This document shows, one piece after another, positions 27,249 through 36,971 of a stretch of 64,000 nucleotides of DNA. The stretch comes from Cyanophora paradoxa (Eukaryota; Glaucocystophyceae; Cyanophorales; Cyanophoraceae). Below the pieces are notes generated by a model that had not been told where the DNA came from, did not search any database, and saw only the letters and a list, made by a program, of their open reading frames with translations. The position numbers and the translations under genes are program-made. Each line of letters starts with the position of its first letter. The first letter of the stretch is position 1. Where the stretch lies: assembly GCA_004431415.1 (NCBI GenBank), contig QPMI01000230.1, positions 1-64,000 on the forward strand, given 5' to 3'.

Positions 27249-29170
27249 ATGCCCGTTTGCCAGTTTTATTTGCAAGGTAGGCTCATATCCGGGCGTCCTT
27301 TGCGGACGCTGTGCGTAGCTCGCCGAGCGCGCCCCAGCGCTCAAGCGAGCGCTCCCTTACGCGTTTCCTCGCAGGCAATTGCAGATTCGGCAACAATTGC
27401 AGGAACCAGCATCCGGCGGGCGCTGGCGGGCGAGGCGGGGGCCGGCAGGTCTATCAGCCACCGAACGCCGGCGGCAACCGCTTCGCAGCACTAGGCGAGC
27501 GCTCCTGAGTCGCTGGACCGATCGCGCGCGCTCACGACGCGCCGCGCAGCAAACCAGCAGCAGCCAACTCCGTTCGGCGCACGCCCACAGGCGACCCCCG
27601 TGCGAAATGTCTTCGTGCGCCGCACGCCCCAAGGCCGCCGTCGCGTACCTGAGGCGCTTCCGGGGCCGCAGGGCGGCTCCACGACCCCGCAGCTGAGCCG
27701 GCCCGTCTTCGGGCAGGCTGCTTCGGCGCAGCCGGCGGCGCCGACGTTCGGCGGATTCGGGTGGGCGCCGCCCATCGCCGCGTCCCTCTATCCGGAGATC
27801 GCTCATATATGCTGGCCGCAGAGCGGCGCAGTCCCCGAATGCCCCGGGGAGGCCGGCCGGCCCCGTCTTCGGGGCCGTGGGGGCTGGCGCGGGAGGAATG
27901 GCCGCGGGCGGCTCCGCGTTCGGCGCGTCTGCGGCGACGGCGGCGGCGGCGGCGGCGACCTTCCCGCTGTGGCCGCTCTCCGGCATGGACCACAATGACC
28001 GGCACCTCGCGGGCGACCTCTCCATGGAGGAGGTGCGCTGGGGGGCCTACCAGGCCCTCCGCGGCGGCGCCGGCCTCCACCAGCACGTGCGCGTATCCCC
28101 CGGCGCCACCGGCACCCCCGCGCTCAGCTGGGCGAGCAGACGGCGGAGGTCGGGGCGCTGGCGCGCGCGGCGGAGGACAGGAGACGGAACCCCGACAGGC
28201 AGCCGGCGGCCTACGTCTGCAAGGTGCCGGCCCCCGCTCGAGGCCGCTCGCCCGCCTTCAAACCGGCCGCGCGCAGCCGGGGCTCTCTGTAGGGCAGGAG
28301 GGCCCCGCCGCCGGCGCCGCCGGCCCCTCGGCCTTCGGTGCGCCCGCGGCGTCCCCCGCGGCGGCAGGATCCGCCTTTGGCGCGCGGCCAGCGTTCGGGC
28401 AGCCGCAGGCGCAGCAGCCGCCGCAGGCTGCCGCGTCGCCCTTCGGTGGCTTCGGCGGGGGGCGGGCGCCGTCGCCGCCCCGACCTTCGGCGGGGCGGCG
28501 GCAGCTGCCCCCGGATCGGCCTTCGGTGCCCGCACCTCGTTTGGCGGCGCGGCGCCGGCCGCCCCGGCCGCTGGCAGTGCCTTCGGCGGCGCCGCGGCGC
28601 CTGTTTTCGGCAACTCGGCGGGCAGTGCGTTCGGGGGGCGGCGGCGGCTGCGCCGGCCGGCGGCAGCGCTTTCGGAGGGGCGGCAGCGCGTTTGGAGGGG
28701 GCGCGGCGGGCGGTAGCACCTTCGGCGCAGGGGCGCCGACCTTCGGCGCGGGATCGGCGGGCAGCGCGTTTGGAGGGGGCGCAGCGGCGGGCGGCAGCGC
28801 GTTCGGCGGGGGCAGCGCGTTCGGAGCGAGGCCGGCGGCGCCGACGTTCGGCGCCGGGACCGCGTTCGGCGGCGGCGCGGCGCTGGGCGGCAGCGCCTTC
28901 GGCGGGGGCGGGGGCCTCCCCTCCTTCGGCGGCATGGGCCTCGGCGGGGGCGCCGCCGCCGGTCCGTCGGTCCTCGAGACGACCGTGCCGGTACCCCTAC
29001 CACGCCCTTCCCCCGCGCCCTCTCCCCGCCGACGGGCGGGGGCGCAGAACGCGGGGGCGGTGGTGACGAGCGCGAACCTGAGCGAGGCGGACCTGGCGGC
29101 CTTCCGCGCCCCCAAGTTCGAGTTCGGCAGGATCCCCGAGGCCGAGCCCCCCATCGAGCTCCGCGGCTGA
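27249..29170 (+). CDS. NUP42-like CCCH zinc-finger FG nucleoporin
   Basis: Nuclear-pore mRNA-export nucleoporin of the NUP42/Rip1 type. Exon 1 (27249-27276) and exon 2 (from 27375) together make a single N-terminal CCCH finger, [25 protein letters not shown], as in NUP42. A middle region (27822-28223; MDHNDRHLAGDLSMEEVRWG, LGEQTAEVGALAR) precedes a long SAFG/TFG/GGFG repeat tract (28298-28960). The C-terminal NLSEADLAAFRAPKFEFGRIPEAEPP (29070-29165) matches the conserved NUP42 tail that engages the Gle1/DBP5 export machinery. Introns 27495-27549 and 27591-27671 have GC donors. The FG repeats change frame three times (about 28463, 28640 and 28678), each next to a G run. This is either undercalled homopolymer bases in the assembly or genuine lesions. 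Confidence 0.9.
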
Positions 29171-29224
29171 CTGCCCCCGCCCGACCGCTGTTCAATTCCA
29201 TGCAACACGCACGCCGCTGGCTGG

Positions 29225-31404
29225 CTAGCTATCGGTCCACCGGAACTCCTCGAACATGATCGGCCTGCGCGGGGCGGCGGGGTAGAGGGTAGCGCGTGAG
29301 CCCAGTGAGCTCAAAACGTCGGCGCGGGCGGTGCGCAGGGATTCGCGGGCCCGCCCGCACCCGATCGGCTCCTGCGGGTCTGCGCGATCGATCGACGCCG
29401 GGTTAGAGGGAGCCGATCGGGCATTCAGCCCGGGTGTGTGCGTGTGTGTGTGCGCGCGCACCGACGTACTGGACGTCCCTGCAGAAGTCGGGGTACCGCA
29501 CGCCGGCCCCATCCGGATCGTACTTCCTGTACAGGATCTCCATCGCCCGCCGGTCCGCCAGCAGGCCCAGCGCCCTCGCCGGGAAGAGCGAGCCGAGGAT
29601 CTGTGGAGGGCCGGCTCAGCGCGTCGAGGCGGGGAGGGGCGGGGCTGGCGCGCCATCTCGAAGCGGGGCCGGGCGATGCGGCCGGTGGCCATGCCGCCGG
29701 GGCGCCCCGTGTCGTGCTCCTTGAACTGCGGCTTCAGCTCGACCCGCCGGTCCCGCGTCTCCTTCGCGATGGCCCGCAGGATCGCCCCCCCCTGCTCCTC
29801 CGCCGCCGCCGCCCTGCCCTTCGCCGACTCCGTCTCCGGCCGCGCCGCCCGCGGCGCCAGGCTCCCTGCGCGGCAGGCGCCTTGAGGGGCGAGGGGGCGC
29901 CGGGAGGGGGCACGCGCTCGCCCGCGTAGACGGCGTCGCAGAAGCGGAGGTAGTCGACCGTCTCCGGCCGCTCCGGGTCCGCGAAGGCCGCCCCCAGCGC
30001 CTCCACCTGCCCGAGGCCCGCGGTGACCGACGAACGAGAAGGGAGCGGGGAGAGAGGGGGCACGGACCTCGGCGCCAGTGAGAGGCGGCTTGAGGCGGGC
30101 ATGGAGCAGCGAGGGCCCGAACTTGTCCCGGGGTACGCGGCCCGTGTGCAGGCGATCCTGCGCACCGGCACCGGGTACGGAAACGCGTTCACGCATTTGG
30201 GGAAGTCGGGAAGGGTTTTGGGAGGGGTACGCACGTCGGACCTGAAACAATCCTTCAAAGAGATCGGCACAAGCTTCACCTGTTCCGGATTCAGCGGGCG
30301 CGGGGTAGTTCGGAGAGGGAGGGGCACGGCACAGCGCACATCGCGGTGCAACCTCTGGACTACGGCCCACGCGTCCGCCGGCTTCTCAGGTGGCCCTGCG
30401 TGCAGCTTGGGGATCGGAAAGGGACTGAACCGGCCGGCCGGGGCCAGAGGGGTACGCACTCCGGTCGAGAGGGGGCGGGCCGCCGGGCGCGAGGAACGTG
30501 TGCTGATCGAGGTACCCGAGGTCGATGAGGGGCTCTGCGGCGCAGGCTGTCGATCTCGGAGAATCGATCGACTCGGGGCAGGGAGGGCCGCACGGGCTTC
30601 GTAGAAGTCGCGGAGGAAGGGCAGGTAGTGGCAGAATCCTGAGACGGGATCCCTGTAACGCTCGCAAAGCACGTCCAGCATCCGGTCGTCCACCTGCGAG
30701 GGGGGGGGGGCCACATTAAGATTTACTAAGAGGGAGGGGGGGGGCTCGGGCGGACGTGGGGCAGGAGGGAAGGGGGGAACATGGCGACGATGGCCCGCCG
30801 GAAGGCGTCCCGCGTCAGGCGGCCCGTCGGCGCCGTCGCGGCCTGTACCCCGCCTCGTGAGGTCACGGGGCGGTGTGGGGGTGCGCGGGACGCACGCGGT
30901 CGTAGCGGGTGAACTCGTTGGGGGCGTCGACTTTGCGCTCCCGAAGGCTCCGCCGCATGCCCTCGGCGACCTCGGCCGCCCGCTGCGAGGGCCACGGCGG
31001 GGGCGGCGCCGGGGAAGAGGGCGAGGCCCGCAGGCCCGCCCCGACCGCCGGCGTCTTCCGCACGTCCTCGCAGAACGCACCGTAGTTGATGCGCTCCCAC
31101 CAGTCCGCCCGCCTGCCCCCGGCGCTCGAATCCGGGAGTCCGATCGCCGCGGGAGGGCGGGGAGGCTCGGCGCACGGATCCCGGTAGCGCGCAAGGACGC
31201 TCTGTATCTCCTGTGGGCCGGTGAGAGGCGGCCGGGCGCAGATCTAGGCGGGCGGGCGCGCCTGGTTCGTCAAGGCGAGCCCCGCCATACACAGAACGCT
31301 TCTGAACTGCGTCTCGGTGATCGTGCCTTGCCTTAGCGAGTCGTACGCCTGCGCGCGAAATGAGCCTGGTCCAGCGCGGGCGCTAGTACTAGCGCCTGGA
31401 CCAT
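29225..31404 (-). CDS. EF-hand-like multi-repeat calcium-binding protein
   Basis: Many short exons. The start at 31404 is proposed because ATG GTC CAG followed by a 47-base GC-AG intron (31395-31349) leads straight into AYDSLRQGTITETQFRSVLCMAGLALT. That is the first EF-hand-like unit of a protist family with repeats of the form F-D-x-L-R-x-G-x-I-T-x-x-Q-F. Later exons read INYGAFCEDV (31080), LTRDAFRRAIVAMF (30810), VDDRMLDVLCERYRD (30690), GQVEALGAAFADPERPETVDYLRFCDAV (30010) and RRAMEILYRKYDPDGAGVRYPDFCRDV (29560-29480). The last has the best Ca-binding loop, DPDGAGVRYPDF. Stop at 29225 after MFEEFRWTDS. Several loops lack acidic ligands, so some units are probably structural. Exact function unknown. 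Confidence 0.72.
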
Positions 31405-32084
31405 GACTAGCCCAAGCCGCCCAGTCCAGATCAGAAACGGCGAGGAAGCCCCAGCATGCTGGTGCGGAGCGCGCGGCGAGGCTGGCCAGATTGAAGCGGC
31501 GAGAAAGCGCCAGCATTGCTTGTGAAGTAGAGAGAGCGCGCGATACAGCGGGCTGGCGTCTAGCTAATCTTTCCTTATCACTGAAGGACCGTTGCTGCCT
31601 GCCGGCCGACCGGGTGGAAGCAGAGCGCTAGAACGACCGGAGTAGATAGCTACATGACATCCCGGAACTGCAAGCTTAAGAGCGGTGCCACGGTGGCGGC
31701 CCGGCGAGCTACAGCGCACCCGCATGTCGTCGTACAGGCGAATGTTCTTGGCCCTACAGTGCGCGCTGATTCTCCCGAGCACCTCCATTGGGCTGGCGTG
31801 CTGCTGCAGCGGTCCCGCGGATGGCTTCGGCGCTTCGCGGAAACGGGTACAGCTGTTCGGCGACGAACTTCGGCGGCCGCGATGGCGGCGGAGATTTCGT
31901 GCGTTCTGTGGTACCAGCAGCGCTCTAGTTGATCTAATGTCAAAAGGCGAACGGAAAACCGGCGCGGCCAGCATGGCGCTCTCGGTCCCCCCGGAAGCGC
32001 TAAGGGGGCGCTCTAGGCTTATCCGCTGCCTCCGCTTGATGCAGATTCCTGTCCATTCCGGTCGGACGAGCGCTGACTGGACGA
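31405..32084. other. Divergent intergenic region
   Basis: About 680 bases between the start codons of the EF-hand gene (-) and the 32085 gene (+). Base composition is mixed. Open frames at 31654 and 31975 lack support; one could be a 5' non-coding exon. No repeat or RNA gene seen. Confidence 0.45.
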
Positions 32085-34253
32085 ATGCCACGCAGTCCGT
32101 ACGCGCAGGTCGCGCAGGGTCTCCGTGCCCTACGGCCGAAGCTCGAAGACGTGTACCAGACGGGGAACCTGCAGACGGCGGCCGAACTCGACCGGGGTCC
32201 GGGGCTCGCCGCGCCTCGCAGGCGTTCGCCCGCCTGAGGCTCTGGCGGCGCAGGGCTCACGCAGATCCTCGAGCTCGCGCGGGCGGCGGAGCGTATCGCC
32301 GTGGAGCGCGAGGCGGACACCGCAGCCGTCGACCGGCGCCCGATGCCGACGAACGTGCCGCCCCCGGCGGAGCCGCCCCCGCAGCGCTTCGTCGACAACC
32401 TCAAGCCGGGCGACCGCGTGCGCCGCGGCAGCCCCCGCCCCCACCTCCGGCCGCGCCGCCGCCCCCGCCGACGCGGGCGGGGCAGGTGCTCGCGAAAGGG
32501 GACCGGCCCGAGGACCAGTTCCTGAAGCCCGTCGAGGTAATAAGGACCGTCCAGGGCTCGAACCAGGCCCTCGTCCGCTTCCTCCCCCCCGGCGCCTCCG
32601 CCGGCCCCTCCCCCGCCCCCGCCCCCGCCACCGCCGGCCCCTCCTCCTCCCCCGCCCCCTCCCCCCCCGAGGACCCCGCCCCGGACGCCTCCCGCTGGGT
32701 CTACAAGGCGTCGATGTACCCCATTCCCGACTCGAGCGCGACCAAGTACCCCGGGAGCAGGGGCGGCGGGCCGGGCCTGCCGCCCCACCTGCTGGAGAAG
32801 GGGGCGGCGCTGGGCCAGACGGTGGAGGTCCGGTGGACGTTCCGCGGCAAGGACTTCGGCTGGCTCCCCGGCATGATCCTCGAGGACACGGGGGAGTACT
32901 GCAAGGTCCGCGAACCCCGTACCCCCTACGAGCCACGCCAGGGCCGGCTGCGATCCGGGGTACGGCAGGTGGAGCTGAACCAGGAGCTGCCGCCGGAGGG
33001 CTGCCCCGAGGGCGTGCAGGCCCGCGCCTTCTTCAGCGTGCCCAAGCAGTCCACCTACCTCAGGCTCGCCGGCCCCGGGGTCCCCGCCGGCCCCGTCACC
33101 AGAGCCGCCCCCGCCGCCTCGGCCTCCACCTCCTCCGCCGAGAAGGAGAAGCGCGCGGCCGAGCGGGGGCGCCCCTCGGAGCGGGCGGGCGGCTCGGCCT
33201 CCAGCGCCTCGTCGGCGGCGGCGCGGGCGAGCGCGGGGGGCTCGGCGGGCAAGGCCGCCCACGTGCGCGGGGAAGGAGAGAGCAGAGAGGGAGGCAGCGG
33301 GTGGGGCTGAGGCGGGGCGGGCGCAGGTGGACGTGAAGCAGCGGGAGACGATCGTGCGGGGCCTCCTCAAGCGCCTCCAGGACCACGCCGCCCGCAACGC
33401 CCCCGTCCGCCCCCCGCCCCGCCGGCCGCCCCCGCGCACCCCCGCGAGCTGACGGGCGGGCGGCAGGTGGGCCCCGACGGCCTCCCGAAGAACGTCGACA
33501 TCAAGCAGATGATGCAGGCGCGCCCCCCGCCCCGCTATGTACCGCCGGCCGCCGCGCGGAGGCGAGTGGCGCGCTGACGTGGCTCGGGGCGGGGCGGGGC
33601 GCAGGCGGTGACGATCACGGAGGCGCAGCTGGCGACGAACCACGCGCCCGGCGAGTACCTCGACGTCGTCGCCCGCGTCCGCCGCCCCCGCCGCCCCGGC
33701 CTCGCTCGCCGCCCCGTCGCCCGAGCCCGCCCCCGCCCCCGCAGGAGTCGACCTTCGAGGACCTCGTCCAGTTCTGCTTCTCCGACCGCGTCAAGGTCGT
33801 CCAGTCGGTGCGCCCCGCCCCCCGCCCCCGCTCCACGCCCCGCCGGCTCCAGCGTCGGCCCCCGGCCGTGCCCGCGCTCACACGCGGGGCCGCTGCGGTG
33901 CAGTTCACGGCGGAGGTGCAGAAGTTCTGCGACGAGCGCGGCATGCCCTTCGACAAGGCGCCCCCATGCCCTCCCCGCCCCCCCTCCCATCGCGGCTCAC
34001 CTGCACCCCCGGCCGACAGGCGCGGTACCCGGTGGCGGTGGCGCTGTACGAGTCGAGCCTCTTCGCGGAGAAGGGGCGCGACATCGACGCCTATAACCGC
34101 CACCTGCAGGCCCGCCCGCCCCAGCCGCATCCGGCCTCGCAGCGGGGCGCGCTGACCGGTGCCCTCGCGCTGGCGCAGGCGGACTGGGAGAAGATCAAGT
34201 CGGAGCTGCACGGCGTCATCCTGCGCGGCATCGTCGTCTCCCCGGGCTCGTGA
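32085..34253 (+). CDS. Unknown protein with Tudor-like segments
   Basis: Start at 32085 (MPRSPYAQVAQGLRALRPKLEDVYQTG), spliced at about 32194/32267 into ILELARAAERIAVERE, a short coiled coil. Next comes a Tudor-like stretch (LKPGDRV, then VLAKGDRPEDQFLKPVEVIRT at 32410-32560). A Pro/Ala/Ser linker is followed by a second possible barrel (VEVRWTFRGKDFGWLPGMILEDTGEYCKV at 32820-32910) and by a basic, Ser/Ala-rich region. Downstream short exons read VDVKQRETIVRGLLKRLQDHAARNA, ITEAQLATNHAPGEYLDVV, FEDLVQFCFSDRVKVVQS and WEKIKSELHGVILRGIVVSPGS, ending at 34253. SGF29-like order (coiled coil then Tudor) is suggestive, but the Tudor residues do not match well. Family not recognised; nuclear role is a guess. 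Confidence 0.6.
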
Positions 34254-34801
34254 CCCCGGGGGGGGGCCTCACGGCCACTGCCCTGCATCTGCATGCGCAG
34301 CTGCGCGCGGCGTCCGCGCACTTGCGCCGCGCGCGCAAATAGAGAGAGAGCGTTGAGTGTGTTTGTGTAAATGATCAGACAGAGAGCTCGATATCGAGCG
34401 TGCGTGTTGCTGTTCGAGCGCGGCACAGTGCACCACACGCGCGCGATAGGTATGAGTGCACGGCAGGCCGGGCGCCGCGCTCAGCACGCGTTTTCGCAAT
34501 TGAGGCGACGTCGGCGCTCGATCGCAGCATGCGCATCCAGTTAAGCGTCTGGTCAATTCACCTCTACCCCCCGCTGGTCAGAGAAGCTGGTGGTCAGCAG
34601 CGGTGGTCTGAGCAGCTCTGGTGTTCGAGCACCGCTAGCCGTTCAGGTGCGATATTAGCACTAAGCAGACACCCCGGAAGTGCCAGGATGGGCTGTCATG
34701 TTGCGGCCGGGCATGGCCGGTTCGGGGTCCTAGCGCGGCGTTTCATTCATTCTCTGCGAGTTGGTCGTGCGTTTGACGCGGCGACAGGCTCCGCCGCTGC
34801 G
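34254..34801. other. Intergenic region
   Basis: About 550 bases between two same-strand genes. It has short GA and GT tracts near 34340-34385 and no supported gene. Confidence 0.45.
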
Positions 34802-35939
34802 ATGGGGACCCCCGTGGCGACGAAGAGCGTGGGCCCCGACTTCCAGTTCAAGGACGGCACCGTCGTGAAGACCACAATCATCCCCATCCGCGCCGAAGTC
34901 ACGTCGGTGACCGGCGCCTCACAGACCAGCACCACGGGCAGCCTCACGGCGACAGTGTCCACGTCGACGCCCGCGCCCGCAGCCGCAGCCCCGCCCCCGC
35001 CTCCTCCCCCTCCTCCTCCTCCTCCGCCGCCACCGCCGCCGCCTCCGCCGCCGCCGGCTCCCAAGCCCGCCGAACCGCCGGCCCCGAAGCCGGCCGCGCC
35101 GCCGGCCCCGGCGGCCGACGATTCGAGCTCCATGAAGGTCGGCGTGCGTTCCGTGGGCCTCAAGTCGACGGACACGTGCAAGGCGCCCGACGACCCGAAC
35201 AACAAGGTCGCTCCCCGACCCCGCGGGGGCGGCCGCACGCAGCGCCGGGGCCTGGCTGAGCCGGGGGCGGCGGGCAGGTGATCTTCGGGCCGAACACGGC
35301 GTCGGAGGTGGCGGTGTACCAGACGACGGGCACCTCGCCCAGCTGGAGGACCCGCGAGCTCGTCAAGGTGCCCCCCGCGCCCCCTCCGGCTCCGAGCGGG
35401 GGGGCTGACCGGCCGCGCCGGCCGCGCCGCGCAGTTCTTCACCCACAAGGGCCCCGTCGACAAGAGCAACACCGAGAAGCTCACCATCGACCAGGCGAGC
35501 CCCCCGCCCGCCCGCGGCGCGGCGGCCGCCCGCTCGCCCGCTCACCGCGCCGGGGCGCGCGCAGCTGAAGGCGATGCACAAAGACGGGGCGATCGGGTGC
35601 TGCGCGCCGGGCACGAAGTGGATCATGATGGGCGTGCACAAGGAGGGGGCCGACGTCGCCCGCGGTGCCCTCGCCCGCCCCCGGGCGGGAGACCCCCCTC
35701 GCCCCCGCCCCCGCCTGACGCGGGAGCAGTGCGCTGGGCGGCGTGCTGCGACGGGGAGGCCCCCAAGGACGCCGAGGCCGCCGCCAAGGTCCGCCCCGCC
35801 GCCCTCCCTCCCCGCACCCGCGGGGCGCCCACCGCCCGCCCGCCCACCCCGCCCGCGCTCAGGCGTACACCGAGGAGTGCCGCCTCGCGCGCGCCGGCTG
35901 GAAGATCCCATCTTCAACAAGGAGGCCGCGAGCACCCCC

Positions 35940-35974
<35 letters not shown>

Positions 35975-36750
35975 ATCCACCCCCTGACGGGGGCGGGGCG
36001 CAGGTGTACGCGACGGAGGCGGGGAAGAAGTTCCTGGGGAGGCGGCCAAGGGCCCCGGCCAGTTCGGCGACCTCAAGGTCCGCCCCGCCCCGGCGTTCTC
36101 AGAGGAGTCTCTTCCCGTTCTCGCCCGAGCGGGGCCGCGCAGGGCAAGCCCGTGCCCCAGCAGTGGCTCCCCAAGCCCGTCGCTCCGCCCGCCCCGGCCC
36201 CGGCCCGGCGGCCCAGCGGCGCCGGCGGCGACGGCGCCGGCGGCGGCGGGGTCGGAGACGAGCGTGGCGACCAAGTCGGCGAAGGCGGCGGCGGGGGCGC
36301 CCAAGGCGGCGGCCTCGCTCCCCCGGCACCTCGACGCCACCCCTACTCCGCCCACGAGGTCCGCCCCGAGGCGGGGGCCGGGCGCGCCGCCCCGGCCGCC
36401 CCCTCACGAGCCGCCCTGCAGGACGCCTCGGGGGCTGGGGCGGAGGAGGGCGACGCGGCGGACGGGGCGGCGGCGGAGGGCGCCGCCGCCGACGCCCACG
36501 ACGGCCTCCTCGTGCGCCCCGCCCCCTCTGAGATGCCCGCGCTCGAGCCGGGGCCCTCCATAGCTACGGGCTGTCGCGTCCCGGGCTAGACGCCCGTCCA
36601 GATCTAGATCGCGCGGGCGGCGCCGTCTCCGCCGCCGCTGCAAGCCGCTGAGCCGCGCACGCCCCGCAGGAGGCGCCCGGGGACGACCACTTCGTCGCCC
36701 TCGACGCCGAGGGGTACGCCCCGCTCGCCGGCGACCACCAGATGCTGTGA
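34802..36750 (+). CDS. Unknown protein with polyproline tract
   Basis: Start at 34802 (MGTPVATKSVGPDFQFKDGT). Exon 1 encodes a Thr/Ser-rich segment and then a run of more than 20 prolines (34985-35060), followed by an Ala/Pro/Lys linker. Exons after 35140 encode a compact region: SMKVGVRSVGLKSTDTCKAPDDPNNK, IFGPNTASEVAVYQTTG, FFTHKGPVDKSNTEKLTIDQ and LKAMHKDGAIGCCAPGTKWIMMGVHK. Later pieces are YTEECRLARAGWKIP, VYATEAGKKFLG and KPVPQQWLPKPV. The end is acidic (EAPGDDHFVALDAEGYAPLAGDHQML, stop 36748-36750). One intron contains a 32-base C run (35943-35974). The polyproline run could bind profilin or SH3/WW domains, but no domain was recognised. Confidence 0.55.
35943..35974 (+). repeat. Poly-C tract, 32 bases
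   Basis: Uninterrupted run of 32 C inside an intron of the polyproline gene, upstream of the acceptor near 36003. Homopolymers this long are prone to length error in sequencing. Confidence 0.9.
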
Positions 36751-36971
36751 GCCCGCCCCGCTTGCGACCGAGCGCCGGCTCCCCGCGGCCCTTCGGAAGG
36801 CCCCCCCGCTCGAACGGTCGTCGATATGTCTAGTTGTGCGATGTCGCGCCTGTAATCTTATGTCTCTGCCGAATCCACATACCCTACTTCACGCTGCCCT
36901 GTCCTAGCCTAGCTCTCTGAGCCTCTCTCTGCTACCTAGCAATCCGAGCCACCACCTCCACCCGGGGCTGC
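36751..36971. other. Convergent intergenic gap
   Basis: About 220 bases between the stop codons of the polyproline gene (+) and the WD40 coiled-coil gene (-). Less GC-rich than the genes; nothing recognised. Confidence 0.5.

Noticed and set aside
32410-32560. Assignment of the 32085 gene as SGF29
   Set aside because: The aromatic cage and tandem Tudor spacing of SGF29 are not evident.
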